From the NCBI RefSeq assembly GCF_014836845.1, contig NZ_JACSQA010000010.1, positions 35,957 through 99,956 on the forward strand: a DNA stretch of 64,000 nt. The letters run 5' to 3'. The notes below the pieces were generated by a model, which saw only the letters and a list, made by a program, of their open reading frames with translations, had not been told where the DNA came from and did not search any database. This DNA is from Ureibacillus galli. GTDB taxonomy: Bacteria; Bacillota; Bacilli; Bacillales_A; Planococcaceae. Within the stretch, counting starts at the first letter, position 1. Each line of letters begins with the position of its first letter. This document shows, piece after piece, positions 17,319-27,092 of the stretch. The position numbers and the translations under genes are program-made.

Positions 17319-18152
17319 ATGCCATATATAGAGAGAAAACCTCCGGAAAAGTTAGCTCCATATGTTAAATGCATTTGGTATTTAAATCATCGCTATAACG
17401 AATGGAACCACGATGAAGTCCTTTGGCCGGATGGATGTTATGAACTAATTTTTCATTTTGGATCAAATTATCGAGTAAATAATGAACAAATGGAGACTTC
17501 ATTTTTAATTGGTTCTTTGACTCGTTACCATCGATTAAAGTCAGATGGTGAAATCCGTCTATTTGGTGTTCGTATAAAGCCGTGGGCATTAAACTATTTC
17601 CTCGACCAAGCTGTTGATTTAAAGAAGATGAAAGATACATTTGTTCCTCTAAAATATCTATTTAAAGAGGAAGATATTAAATTAATGGAAAGCAATTTAA
17701 AAGAAGCATCTCTGGAAGAAGGAATTAAGTTAGTTAATCGTTTCATTTTGGATGCCTTTCACCCAAATTATTTTACAAATAACGATTTCATCCAAATATT
17801 AGCCGACTTATTTAATCGACCTGTTCAAGTACAATTACAAGACGCCATTTTAATGAGTAATTATTCTCAAAGACAATTTGAACGTAAAGTTATTGAATTG
17901 ACAGGACTTTCCCCAAAAAAGCTGAGTAAAGTAGCTCGATTTAATCAAGTCCGATTAAAATTATTTTTTCATCCACAAACCGACTTATACGATCTAATGG
18001 AAGAGTTCGGATACTACGATTATGCCCATTTCTCAAAGGATTTTAAGGAATGTATGGGTCTCACGCCAAAGGAATATAGAAACTGGATGCTCGAAAAAGT
18101 GAACAATAGTCCTCAAAAAGCTAAACATGTCGATTTTTTACAAGATGAATAA
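17319..18152 (+). CDS. AraC-family transcriptional regulator
   Basis: Regulator of 277 residues. The N-terminal domain (MPYIERKPPEKLAPYVKCIW and the FHFGSNY / LIGSLTRY strands) is the type often annotated DUF6597 in AraC proteins. The C-terminal AraC DNA-binding domain spans about 170-265, with YSQRQFERKVIELTGLSPKK and the second helix-turn-helix GYYDYAHFSKDFKECMGLTPKEY. ATG 17319 is preferred over 17313 because AAGGAG is then 8 bp away. It lies 47 bp before a VOC protein, which it may control. Confidence 0.88.
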   Translation: MPYIERKPPEKLAPYVKCIWYLNHRYNEWNHDEVLWPDGCYELIFHFGSNYRVNNEQMETSFLIGSLTRYHRLKSDGEIRLFGVRIKPWALNYFLDQAVDLKKMKDTFVPLKYLFKEEDIKLMESNLKEASLEEGIKLVNRFILDAFHPNYFTNNDFIQILADLFNRPVQVQLQDAILMSNYSQRQFERKVIELTGLSPKKLSKVARFNQVRLKLFFHPQTDLYDLMEEFGYYDYAHFSKDFKECMGLTPKEYRNWMLEKVNNSPQKAKHVDFLQDE

Positions 18153-18199
18153 TCCCTTTTTTAGTAGGATAGAGCTAGTAATTTTAAGGAGGAAAAGTA

Positions 18200-18562
18200 A
18201 TGATAACAAATATCGCAACTGTTGCAGTATATGTAGATGACCAAGAGAGAGCTAAGGAATTTTGGACGAAAAAGGTAGGGTTTGAAGTCGTTGCTGAACA
18301 TCCAATGGGACCTAAAGCATCGTGGCTTGAAGTGGCTCCACCAAACACTAAAAGTCGCCTCGTTCTTTATCCAAAGGCCATGATGAAAGGATATGAAAGT
18401 AAACAAGCATCCATTGTGTTTGATTGTGATAATGTGAAGGATACGTACGAAAAAATGTTAGCAAATGGTGTTAACTTTAAGGAAGAGTTAAATGAAATGC
18501 AGTGGGGGAGCTATGCACTTTTCACTGATGAAGACGGGAATGAATTCCTTATTAAGGGATAG
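18200..18562 (+). CDS. VOC (glyoxalase/bleomycin-resistance fold) protein
   Basis: A 120-residue protein with paired beta-alpha-beta-beta-beta modules of the vicinal oxygen chelate superfamily: ATVAVYVDDQERAKEFWTKK at the start, GPKASWLEVAPP, ASIVFDCDNV, and the end WGSYALFTDEDGNEFLI. Possible metal ligands are a Glu in LEVAPP and a Glu in DGNEF. Substrate unknown; members include glyoxalases, dioxygenases and drug-binding proteins. AAGGAGG precedes the ATG. It sits behind an AraC regulator and ahead of a terminator. Confidence 0.85.
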   Translation: MITNIATVAVYVDDQERAKEFWTKKVGFEVVAEHPMGPKASWLEVAPPNTKSRLVLYPKAMMKGYESKQASIVFDCDNVKDTYEKMLANGVNFKEELNEMQWGSYALFTDEDGNEFLIKG

Positions 18563-18600
18563 TAACAGGATTATAAGATATTAAAGCCATATTTATATTG

Positions 18601-18634
18601 AAGGAGACCGTTTATTAGGCGGTCTCTTTTTTGT
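18601..18634 (+). terminator. Terminator after the VOC gene
   Basis: Stem GGAGACCG / CGGTCTC(T) with a 9-nt loop and six T. Confidence 0.85.
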
Positions 18635-18824
18635 TTTCGGGCACACGCATCATTGAGGGGACGCAAAGCATTGTTAGTCAGAGGAAATCTTAACCAAGAT
18701 ACAAAAAAGGTTTCAAAACGTTAAAAAAATGTTTACTATATGGAGGGTTGTATTTGGACACACAAAAAACATATCGATAGCTTAAGTTATTAATAAACAG
18801 TTGTATGAAATAAAGGGGTATAAC

Positions 18825-20567
18825 ATGAGAAAACGCGGTATCACCGTTAAATTATTCGCTGTAACAGCTTTATTCTTTTTGGTGTTTTACGCCATGATTA
18901 TGATATTTCAACTATTATTCTTTGATCGTTTTTATCAGCATTATAAAACGAAAGAAGTTGCAAAGCATATCCATCAATTAGCAGAAGGGTATGAGAGTAA
19001 TTCCTGGAGTGAAGAGGAACTGACAAAACAGACGCTTTCTTACATGAGGGAGACTAAAAGCCCGTTGACGATTGTGGACGCGGATGGGTATCAATTGGTC
19101 CAGGATCCTTTTAACATTATGCTAGAAACTGATGATGGCAAAGTGCTAGAAGTGTCGCTTTCCTTACTCGTTATCAATTATGGAAAACAGTTGCGCGCAT
19201 TGAATATTACAAAGGGAGATACATTGATTGTGCAAGGAGAAGCAGATGCGATGGTTCCTTCCGTCATATATCCATCTATTATTACAAAAAATGCGTCTAG
19301 TGTTGGTGAAGAATTGGCCGAAAATGAAGTGACAATTGAAGGAAAAGTAAAAAGCACTTCACTACCGAAAAATGGGGTCATGAATAGGGGACTAGGACTT
19401 CTTTATGATGCGTTACTAGAATGGTTCCCCCTCGAGGAGGCGCAGTTAAAGCGGCTTTCCAAAGGGGAAAGTATGCAAATTGACTGGGTGGAGCCATGGA
19501 GTGGAAAACATAATTTAGTACTAATTGAGCCATTAAAGAAAGACGGAGAAATACAATATATGTTCTCTGTTACATCTCTTCAGGAAATTAAAGATACTAA
19601 TGAAGCGCTACGGATATTTTATCTATATATCGGAATAGCAGGCTTCTTCCTTATCCTTTTGCTGTCGATTTTCTTCTCCCGTCTTGTAAGCAGACCACTG
19701 ATTAAGCTGAATGAAATGGCAAAAAAAATGGTGCATTTAGACTTCTCGTCAGCGAAGCCGATTAAACAGAAGGATGAGCTTGGGAGCCTTTCCAATAATA
19801 TGCTTATTATGGCACAAAACTTGAATATTGCATTAAATGACTTGAAAAAAGCCAATGGAAAGCTGAAGCAGGATATGGAACAACGTGAGCAAATGGAAAA
19901 GGAGCAGCGAGAGTTTTTCGAGTATGCATCGCATGAACTGAAGACACCGCTCAGCATTGTGAAAAGCTTCGCCGAGGGGCTGCAGGATGGTGTCAGTCCC
20001 GATAAGCAAGACCACTATGTAGAAGTGATCATTGAGGAAGCGGACAAAATGGAAGTGTTAATTAAAGATATGTTGGATTTGGCTAAGTTGGAGAACGGTG
20101 CCATTAAACTTAGAAAAATATCTTTCCTGCTCAGTGAAATGATTGAGAATTTGGCAGATAAATTATTCTGTATAGCAAAAGAGAAAAACGTTACCATTGA
20201 AATCATGCCGAAGAATGAACAACCAATTTTGGCCGATTATGAGTGGATGGAACGAGTAATGAAAAATTTCTTAATGAATGCAGTCCGACACAGTGAGCCC
20301 GATTCTGTCATTACGATTCGAATCGAATTGAATCAGGAAAATGGCGACAGTGTGTTTATAATCGAAAACAAAGGGATGCATATACCAGAAGAGCAGTTGG
20401 ATAAGATCTGGAAACGTTTCTATCGTACTGAATCTTCTCGAAGTCGTATGACGGGCGGTACGGGATTAGGGTTGGCAATTGTCCAGCAAATTCTTGATCT
20501 GCATGGATTCCATTACGGAGCGGAAAATATGCCGGATGGCGTGCGTTTCTATGTTCATTTCAATTAA
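18825..20567 (+). CDS. Sensor histidine kinase linked to dlt operon
   Basis: A 580-residue membrane kinase: TM at about 8-33, an extracellular region of about 220 residues, TM at about 260-280, HAMP, a coiled coil (KANGKLKQDMEQREQMEKEQ), HisKA (FFEYASHELKTPLSIVKSF, phospho-His) and HATPase (NFLMNAVRHSEPD, GGTGLGLAIVQQI). ATG 18825 has AAAGGGG 6 bp upstream and removes 8 implausible residues. The response regulator follows after 77 bp and the dlt genes after that. Kinase before regulator is the less common order. A role in sensing cationic peptides or wall charge is inferred from this linkage. Confidence 0.9.
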   Translation: MRKRGITVKLFAVTALFFLVFYAMIMIFQLLFFDRFYQHYKTKEVAKHIHQLAEGYESNSWSEEELTKQTLSYMRETKSPLTIVDADGYQLVQDPFNIMLETDDGKVLEVSLSLLVINYGKQLRALNITKGDTLIVQGEADAMVPSVIYPSIITKNASSVGEELAENEVTIEGKVKSTSLPKNGVMNRGLGLLYDALLEWFPLEEAQLKRLSKGESMQIDWVEPWSGKHNLVLIEPLKKDGEIQYMFSVTSLQEIKDTNEALRIFYLYIGIAGFFLILLLSIFFSRLVSRPLIKLNEMAKKMVHLDFSSAKPIKQKDELGSLSNNMLIMAQNLNIALNDLKKANGKLKQDMEQREQMEKEQREFFEYASHELKTPLSIVKSFAEGLQDGVSPDKQDHYVEVIIEEADKMEVLIKDMLDLAKLENGAIKLRKISFLLSEMIENLADKLFCIAKEKNVTIEIMPKNEQPILADYEWMERVMKNFLMNAVRHSEPDSVITIRIELNQENGDSVFIIENKGMHIPEEQLDKIWKRFYRTESSRSRMTGGTGLGLAIVQQILDLHGFHYGAENMPDGVRFYVHFN

Positions 20568-20644
20568 TAGGATTAAATGCCTAAGAGGACACATGAAAGA
20601 CATATAACCTTGTTAATATATAGAAATTGGAAGGAAGATTCACG

Positions 20645-21316
20645 ATGGGGAAGAAAGTGTTGCTTGTCGAGGATGAAGTGAGAATCCGAGAAGTTGTAGC
20701 CGATTATTTCAAAAAAGACGGTTGGGATGTCTATGAAACGGATAATGGCAGCAGTGCCATTGACTGGTTTGACGCTGTTTATCCGGATTTAGTCATCCTC
20801 GATATCATGATGCCACATATGGATGGATTTGCTGTCACTAGGCAGATTCGAATGGGATCAGGTGTACCTATTATTCTGCTGACAGCAAAATCCAGTGACG
20901 ATGACAAAATTCATGGGTTTGAACTTGGGGCCGATGATTATGTTACTAAGCCATTCAGTCCAAAAGTATTAGTTGCACGGGCTAATTCTTTAATGAAACG
21001 AGCAACAGAACATTACTTGCCGACTGGTCATATGATTAGCTTCGGTGAAGCAATCATTAATACGAAGTCCCATCAGCTTCAGCTTGAAGGTCAACAAGTG
21101 GAATTGACGCCAAAAGAATATGAATTATTGGTATTCCTAATTCAGCATAAAAATAATGTCCTTTCTCGTGAAACCATTTTAAATCACGTATGGGGTTTGG
21201 ACTTCGATGGTGATATTCGAGTTGTTGATACACACATTAAAAAGCTGAGAGCTAAATTAGGCTGTGAATCGCATCATATCCGGACTGTGATTGGAACCGG
21301 CTATAAATTTGAATAA
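20645..21316 (+). CDS. OmpR-family response regulator linked to dlt operon
   Basis: Receiver domain (VEDE, phospho-Asp in VILDIMMP, Lys in YVTKPFSP) and C-terminal winged helix ending THIKKLRAKLG and GTGYKFE. 223 residues from ATG 20645, which has GGAAGG upstream. Partner of the kinase just before it. Only 14 bp separate its stop from dltX and no terminator intervenes, so the regulator and dltXABCD are likely on one mRNA and the system may regulate itself. Confidence 0.92.
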   Translation: MGKKVLLVEDEVRIREVVADYFKKDGWDVYETDNGSSAIDWFDAVYPDLVILDIMMPHMDGFAVTRQIRMGSGVPIILLTAKSSDDDKIHGFELGADDYVTKPFSPKVLVARANSLMKRATEHYLPTGHMISFGEAIINTKSHQLQLEGQQVELTPKEYELLVFLIQHKNNVLSRETILNHVWGLDFDGDIRVVDTHIKKLRAKLGCESHHIRTVIGTGYKFE

Positions 21317-21330
21317 AAGGAAGAGAGAAG

Positions 21331-21477
21331 ATGAATAAGCTCAAACAGATATATACGAACACAGGTGTCCGTTTTGCTTTGCATACTTTTTTTTATCTAG
21401 CAATCCTTGTTACCTTGTTCTTGATGTACGGCTTCCATACAGCAAATACAGGCAACTATATTTACAATGATTTCTAA
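21331..21477 (+). CDS. dltX: Small membrane protein DltX
   Basis: A 48-residue protein, short enough to be missed by simple ORF calling. One TM helix (about residues 15-35, [20 protein letters not shown]) and the conserved C-terminal end GNYIYNDF, which in known Dlt systems reaches the DltB/DltD partners and is needed for D-Ala transfer. GGAAGAGAG lies before the ATG. It sits directly before dltA, the usual place. Confidence 0.93.
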   Translation: MNKLKQIYTNTGVRFALHTFFYLAILVTLFLMYGFHTANTGNYIYNDF

Positions 21478-21494
21478 ATGGAGAAGATAATAAA

Positions 21495-22997
21495 ATGAAA
21501 CTTTTAACTCGTATTGCACAGCATGCGGCCAGAAATCCTGAACAGACAGCATTTCGTACAGAGGACCATGTGCTGAATTACAGAATGCTTTGGGACAAAT
21601 CCAGCAAGCTAGCAAACTTAATACATACTATGCAGCTCGAGCGGCAAAAGCCAGTTGTTGTATATGGTCATATGGGTATTGATATGCCTGTATCGTTCCT
21701 CGCCTGTGTACAGGCTGGCCATCCTTATATACCCGTAGATACATCCATTCCAATGGAACGGGTGCGCCTAATTGTGGAAAAATCAGGTGCAGGTTTAGTT
21801 ATTAATACAACAGATAGTATGCTAGATTTTGATAATGTTACGGTTTTACAAACATTAGGACTTGATCTCGAACAGGAAGAACTTATTCGTAGTGAATACT
21901 GGGTCAAGCCCGATGAAGTGTTTTATATCATTTATACGTCCGGCAGTACTGGAAATCCAAAGGGCGTTCAAATAACAGCAGCAAATCTGCAATCTTTTAC
22001 CGATTGGATGACAGGTGATTTTCCGTTAGATCAAGGGAAGGTATTCTTGAATCAGGCACCATTTTCATTCGACTTGTCTGTAATGGATTTTTATCCAGCG
22101 CTGCAGAGCGGGGGTTCAATCCATGCTTTGGAGAAAGAAGTCATCAATAAGCCGAAGCTTTTATTTGAAAACTTAAGTCGCTCTGCTTTGCAAATATGGA
22201 CATCAACGCCATCCTTTGTGCAAATGTGTTTTCCAAATCCAGACTTTAATCAAAAGATGCTTCCGGAGCTTGAGGTATTCCTTTTCTGTGGTGAAGTGTT
22301 ACCACTAGCTGTAGCAAAAGAGCTGAAAGAACGCTTCCCAAGAGCAAGGATTTTTAATACTTATGGGCCTACAGAAGCAACTGTTGCTGTGACATCTATT
22401 GAAATTACGGAAGAATGGCTAGCTAAAGAGAAAGCACTGCCAGTAGGTTATCCAAAACCGGATATGCGTATTTTTGTTGTGGACGAATTAGGTAATCCAC
22501 TCCCAGAAGGTGAAAAGGGAGAGCTTATCCTTGCCGGTCCAAGTGTGTCAAAAGGTTATTTAGGTGAGCCGTTACTGACAGAAAAATCATTCGGCATTAT
22601 GGACGGAATGAACGCCTATCGTACTGGAGATGTCGGCTTTATTCAGGACGGGCTGGTGTACTGCCAGGGCAGACTGGATTATCAAATCAAGTTGCATGGT
22701 TACCGGATGGAGCTGGAAGAGATTGAGTTCCACCTTAATCAGTCTGAATATATTAAGGCTGCCATTATTATCCCATATGCGCCAAATGAAGAAATTGAAT
22801 ACTTGATTGCGGCAGTTGTCCCGGCGGATCATAACTTTGAGAAGGAGTATATGCTGACAGCGGCTATTCGAAAAGATCTTGCTTTGCGCTTGCCAGCCTA
22901 TATGATCCCTCGTAAGTTCACGTATTATACTGCTCTTCCAATGACGAACAATGGGAAAGCAGATCGTAAGAAAATGAAGGAAGAGGTATTCGTATGA
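21495..22997 (+). CDS. dltA: D-alanine--D-alanyl carrier protein ligase DltA
   Basis: Adenylates D-alanine and loads it on DltC (500 residues). ANL-superfamily motifs: [15 protein letters not shown] (A3), [11 protein letters not shown] (A5), YRTGDVGF (A7), [20 protein letters not shown] (A8) and the catalytic Lys near the end ([10 protein letters not shown]10). The preceding gene is dltX and the stop overlaps the dltB start by 4 bp. Confidence 0.97.
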   Translation: MKLLTRIAQHAARNPEQTAFRTEDHVLNYRMLWDKSSKLANLIHTMQLERQKPVVVYGHMGIDMPVSFLACVQAGHPYIPVDTSIPMERVRLIVEKSGAGLVINTTDSMLDFDNVTVLQTLGLDLEQEELIRSEYWVKPDEVFYIIYTSGSTGNPKGVQITAANLQSFTDWMTGDFPLDQGKVFLNQAPFSFDLSVMDFYPALQSGGSIHALEKEVINKPKLLFENLSRSALQIWTSTPSFVQMCFPNPDFNQKMLPELEVFLFCGEVLPLAVAKELKERFPRARIFNTYGPTEATVAVTSIEITEEWLAKEKALPVGYPKPDMRIFVVDELGNPLPEGEKGELILAGPSVSKGYLGEPLLTEKSFGIMDGMNAYRTGDVGFIQDGLVYCQGRLDYQIKLHGYRMELEEIEFHLNQSEYIKAAIIIPYAPNEEIEYLIAAVVPADHNFEKEYMLTAAIRKDLALRLPAYMIPRKFTYYTALPMTNNGKADRKKMKEEVFV

Positions 22998-24151
22998 CGC
23001 CGTATAGCTCTTTTCTTTTCTTTATCATTCTAGGAATCTTACTATTGCCGACGATGATTCTAGGCACAATGGGAAAACGTTTCCGGTATTACAACGTTTT
23101 TGTCTCCATTGTTGTATTGGCGATTATATTTTCAGAAGGGGGTTCAGGCTTTTTCTCGTTAATAGCCTTCACCATCCTTCAGCTAGTACTAATTAAAGGC
23201 TATATTACTTATCGACAGACTAAAAATAGCAGCCTTGTATTTTATGTAATAAGTTTACTGTCAATTCTGCCTTTAATTTTATCCAAAGTCTTGCCGATTT
23301 TGGCAGTAGATAACTGGGCAAGCTTTTTAGGTATTTCCTATCTGACATTCCGAGCTGTCCAAATCATTATCGAAACAAGAGATGGATTGATAAAGGAGCA
23401 GCTCTCGATCTTTCAGCTTGTCAATTTTATGTTGTTTTACCCAACAATTTCATCAGGTCCGATTGACCGCTTCCGTCGATTCCAGAAGGATGAAGAAAAG
23501 CGCTGGGCACCTGAGGAATACAAAGAACTACTTTATAAAGGAATCAATAAAATTTTCATAGGTTTTTTGTATAAATTTATCATCGGTTATAGTATCAATT
23601 CGTACTTCATTATGAACCTAGATTATATAGCGGATGGCAAGTTTAGTTATCATTTATTGTATATGTACAGCTATAGCTTGTACCTATTCTTCGACTTTGC
23701 AGGTTATACGGCTTTTGCAGTCGGGGTCAGTTATATTATGGGAATCCGGTCACCGGAGAACTTTAATAAGCCATTCTTAAGTCGTAACATCAAGGATTTC
23801 TGGAATAGATGGCATATGTCACTATCGTTCTGGTTCCGTGATTATGTATTTATGCGCTTCGTCTTTCTTATGAAGAAGAAAAAGTGGATTAAGAACAAAA
23901 TGCTCGTTTCGAATCTAGGTTATATCCTGCTGTTCCTACTCATGGGTGTATGGCATGGATTAGCGATTCAATACATCATTTATGGAGCTTACCATGCTCT
24001 AATGATGACTGGTTTTAATTTCTTTGAGACCTGGAATAAGAAACATAAACGCTGGCCAACAGGAAGAGCCATGACAATTGTATCTATCGTTATTACTTTT
24101 CATGTCGTTTGTTTCGGTTTTTATCTGTTTTCTGGCAAACCATTTCAATAA
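22994..24151 (+). CDS. dltB: D-alanyl transferase DltB (MBOAT family)
   Basis: Polytopic membrane O-acyltransferase (385 residues, about 11 TM) that moves D-Ala across the membrane for teichoic acid esterification. MBOAT features: [32 protein letters not shown] and the catalytic His in [12 protein letters not shown] overlaps the end of dltA. Confidence 0.97.
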   Translation: MTPYSSFLFFIILGILLLPTMILGTMGKRFRYYNVFVSIVVLAIIFSEGGSGFFSLIAFTILQLVLIKGYITYRQTKNSSLVFYVISLLSILPLILSKVLPILAVDNWASFLGISYLTFRAVQIIIETRDGLIKEQLSIFQLVNFMLFYPTISSGPIDRFRRFQKDEEKRWAPEEYKELLYKGINKIFIGFLYKFIIGYSINSYFIMNLDYIADGKFSYHLLYMYSYSLYLFFDFAGYTAFAVGVSYIMGIRSPENFNKPFLSRNIKDFWNRWHMSLSFWFRDYVFMRFVFLMKKKKWIKNKMLVSNLGYILLFLLMGVWHGLAIQYIIYGAYHALMMTGFNFFETWNKKHKRWPTGRAMTIVSIVITFHVVCFGFYLFSGKPFQ

Positions 24152-24166
24152 AAGGAGATTATACAT

Positions 24167-24403
24167 ATGAATTTTAAAGAGAGAGTACTACAAGTGATTG
24201 CGGAAGTTTGTGAAGATGATGTTGTGAAAGAAAATCATGATTTAGATATATTCGAAGAAGGGTTGATTGATTCATTTGCGACAGTAGAATTACTTGTTCA
24301 ATTCCAGGAGCAGCTTGATATCAATGTACCAATTACGGAGTTCGATCGGGATACTTGGAATACACCAAATGCTATCGTTGATCGTCTGAATGAGCTGAAA
24401 TAA
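24167..24403 (+). CDS. dltC: D-alanyl carrier protein DltC
   Basis: A 78-residue acyl-carrier-type protein. The phosphopantetheine attachment Ser is S36 in [15 protein letters not shown] precedes the ATG, and the stop overlaps the dltD start in TAATG. Confidence 0.97.
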   Translation: MNFKERVLQVIAEVCEDDVVKENHDLDIFEEGLIDSFATVELLVQFQEQLDINVPITEFDRDTWNTPNAIVDRLNELK

Positions 24404-25563
24404 TGAAGAAGAAGTATTTATTTGGACCAATCATTCTTGCATTGGTCCTGTTTGCCGGGGTCGTATTTGTACCCGTATCATGGCTGGTTAAGATAATTCC
24501 AGCAGATCGTTTAGAGGAATCGGCTATCAGCTTGGAACCAAATATGTTCCAAGGAACATATTTGCAAAGTGAAATGCTTAAAAGCTCAACGTATGTTCCA
24601 ATTTATGGTTCTTCTGAATTGTCGCGTTGGGATCCATTCCATCCATCGAATTATTTTGAAACGAATGATGCTGCCTTTACACCTTATTTAGTAGGGAAAG
24701 GCGGAATGACTTCAATTATTCATGATTTAAACTTTGCAACGCATGCCGATCAATTGAAGAACAAGCAAATGGTCATCATCGTATCGCCGCAATGGTTTGT
24801 AAAGCATGGTACAGACGAACAGCATTTTGCACCAAACTATTCTTCCTTGCAAGCGTACCAGCTTCCTTTCAATAAGGTTGTAGACGAGCAGGTGAAACGC
24901 CAATTGATGGAGCGTCTAATGACGTATAATGCGGTCAAAAACGACCCGATACTTTATAAGCTTTACGATGCTTACTTGAATGATAAAAAGGCTATGTTTA
25001 ATACTTTATCTGTTCCTGCAAAGGCTTATATATCCATGCTTGAGAAAAAGGATTTGTATTTTACTCTTCTGAAAGATAAACCAACTAATCGCCATCAGTC
25101 AGATGAAGTGAAGGACAAAACATGGGAAGAACTGAAGGCACAAGCCGATGCTTACGGCGAGAAACGGACACAGCATTCCCAATTTTATATTGATGACAAA
25201 GTGTATAATCATAAGAAACATTACATTAAGAGCATGGAAGGAAAGAACAAAGATCATTCCTATGCAGAATCCCTTGAGTACGATGATTTCCAGTTAATGC
25301 TTGATATTCTTAAGGAAGCTGAGGCTAAACCGCTCTTTGTGATTATCCCTGTAAATGGATCGTATTATGATTACACAGGATTCCCTCAAAAAGGAAGACA
25401 AGATTACTACGATCGTATAAAACAGCAGATTAGTGATAGTGGCTTTACTTACGCTGATTATTCCGACCATGAATATGATCCGTATTTTATGCGTGACACG
25501 ATTCATATTGGTTGGAAAGGTTGGGTTTATTTAGATAAAGATATGCAGGAATTCCTCGAATAG
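24403..25563 (+). CDS. dltD: D-alanine transfer protein DltD
   Basis: Membrane-anchored SGNH-type esterase/transferase (386 residues). One N-terminal TM (FGPIILALVLFAGVVFVPV), the catalytic Ser in IYGSSELSRWDPFHP, and the Asp/His pair in the C-terminal MRDTIHIGWKGW. Last gene of the operon, starting within the dltC stop and ending at a strong terminator. Confidence 0.96.
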   Translation: MKKKYLFGPIILALVLFAGVVFVPVSWLVKIIPADRLEESAISLEPNMFQGTYLQSEMLKSSTYVPIYGSSELSRWDPFHPSNYFETNDAAFTPYLVGKGGMTSIIHDLNFATHADQLKNKQMVIIVSPQWFVKHGTDEQHFAPNYSSLQAYQLPFNKVVDEQVKRQLMERLMTYNAVKNDPILYKLYDAYLNDKKAMFNTLSVPAKAYISMLEKKDLYFTLLKDKPTNRHQSDEVKDKTWEELKAQADAYGEKRTQHSQFYIDDKVYNHKKHYIKSMEGKNKDHSYAESLEYDDFQLMLDILKEAEAKPLFVIIPVNGSYYDYTGFPQKGRQDYYDRIKQQISDSGFTYADYSDHEYDPYFMRDTIHIGWKGWVYLDKDMQEFLE

Positions 25564-25567
25564 CATT

Positions 25568-25601
25568 AAAAATGCCCCACCAATTAGGTGGGGCATTTTT
25601 T
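25568..25601 (+). terminator. dlt operon terminator
   Basis: Perfect stem AAATGCCCCACC / GGTGGGGCATTT with seven T, 5 bp after dltD. Confidence 0.92.
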
Positions 25602-25665
25602 TGCGTTGAACAGTTATATTTCTAAATTAGAATAGGAAGGGTGAGGGTAAACTTACTCTTTACGT

Positions 25666-26694
25666 TTAAGTAAAATATTCTAATTTCGCCTTCGGGAAAA
25701 ACTTCTCCATGTAATTATAAAGATGTTTTTTTATATCTTCTTCCTCATCTTTTTGGTAAATATATTTCCCTATTCCGTATTTTCCCCATTTGTATCTTCT
25801 TTTTTCTTCATCTAATTCTAGTTTTGTCATAGGGTAGTTTTTTTCAATTACTCTCTTTGCAGGCTTTGTAAAGCGATGCTGGATAAACTCGAAAGTAAGA
25901 TCTTCTCTAGCATCTTTAGGCAATTCCGCATCTAAACGTTCAAACATTTTATAGTAGCCATCTTCCCACCCTTCATGAAGATAGATAGGTGCAACTATAA
26001 ATCCAAGTGGATAGCCAGCTCTTGCAACTTTTCCTGCCGCTTCAATTCTTTTCTCTAAAGGGGATGTCCCGGGTTCGAAGTTTTTAATAACATAGTCCGC
26101 ATTCACACTAAAGCGAAATCTCGTTTTTCCGTTATGTTTAGCATCAAGTAAATGATCCACATGATGAAATTTCGTAACAAATCTTAATTTACCATATTCC
26201 GACTTTCCAAAATGTTCGATTGCCCTTTTAAGTGTATGGGTTAAATGATCAATTCCTACAATATCAGATGTACAAGAGGCTTCGAATCTTGTTATTTCTG
26301 GTGCACGCTCTTCCATATATTTATCAGCGGCTTCAAGGATTTCCTCAACATTAACATATGTACGGATATATGGTTTATTGCCCATAGTAGTTTGTAAGTA
26401 GCAATAATGACAATGACCCATACACCCAGTAGCAAAAGGAATTGCATATTCCGCTGAAGGTTTAGAAGTATCAAATTTAAGCGTTTTTCTAATTCCTACT
26501 ACAAGGGTTGATTTTGCAACACGATACTTTTTAAAATCATTATCGCCAGGGAGGTTTCGCACTTGATTGTGGGAAGTAGTTTGGCGAATTTCGATATCCA
26601 TTTTTTTGAATTTGTCATATAGTTCTTTACCTAAAGGATAATCTAATGCATCAGGTTCAAAATAGACAAGTTTCGGTGTAAATGGTTTATTCAT
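25666..26694 (-). CDS. splB: Spore photoproduct lyase SplB
   Basis: Radical SAM enzyme (342 residues) that reverses the spore photoproduct thymine dimer during germination. The Fe-S cluster motif is CMGHCHYC at about 91-98. The conserved proton-donor Cys appears in FEASCTSDIVG, and the C-terminal region carries KRRYKWGKYGIGKYIY. It overlaps splA by 4 bp (start inside the splA stop region), so both are one operon, as in Bacillus. Confidence 0.96.
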   Translation of the reverse strand: MNKPFTPKLVYFEPDALDYPLGKELYDKFKKMDIEIRQTTSHNQVRNLPGDNDFKKYRVAKSTLVVGIRKTLKFDTSKPSAEYAIPFATGCMGHCHYCYLQTTMGNKPYIRTYVNVEEILEAADKYMEERAPEITRFEASCTSDIVGIDHLTHTLKRAIEHFGKSEYGKLRFVTKFHHVDHLLDAKHNGKTRFRFSVNADYVIKNFEPGTSPLEKRIEAAGKVARAGYPLGFIVAPIYLHEGWEDGYYKMFERLDAELPKDAREDLTFEFIQHRFTKPAKRVIEKNYPMTKLELDEEKRRYKWGKYGIGKYIYQKDEEEDIKKHLYNYMEKFFPKAKLEYFT

Positions 26695-26942
26695 TGCAAT
26701 AACCTTTCAGAATCATTCCCATAATAATAGTTATATGCTTGATTTGCTTCTTCTTCTGTAGAATAGACAGCCATTTCATTTGAGAGTGGATAATAGGTTT
26801 CATATAAAAATAAAGCTAACTCATCCTCTTTCTGAGGATTATTTACAACTGCTGCCGCTTGAACATTTGCTACATCTTGAGTATGGGGATTGCGGTAAAA
26901 AACATATACAATATCTCCGGCCTGATAATATTGGTTATCCAT
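26691..26942 (-). CDS. splA: Transcriptional regulator SplA
   Basis: An 83-residue TRAP-like protein that represses the spl operon in B. subtilis. It shows the family core YQAGDIVYVFYRNPHTQDVA and ALFLYETYYPLSNEMAVY. I chose the ATG at 26942 (MDNQYYQAG) because AAGGTGAT lies just upstream; an ATG at 26960 would add six residues without a ribosome site. First gene of splAB. Confidence 0.9.
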   Translation of the reverse strand: MDNQYYQAGDIVYVFYRNPHTQDVANVQAAAVVNNPQKEDELALFLYETYYPLSNEMAVYSTEEEANQAYNYYYGNDSERLLQ

Positions 26943-27092
26943 TCCATCACCTTCATTCATTAGTCATATTTATTTATATTCTCCCTTTTGTTTTATAAAT
27001 TATGAGTTCCTTATTTTGGACTAGAGAGGGCATATGACACATAAAAGAAGTGGTTTTTAAGGATAGAATCCAATTACAGTAACATTTTAAAG

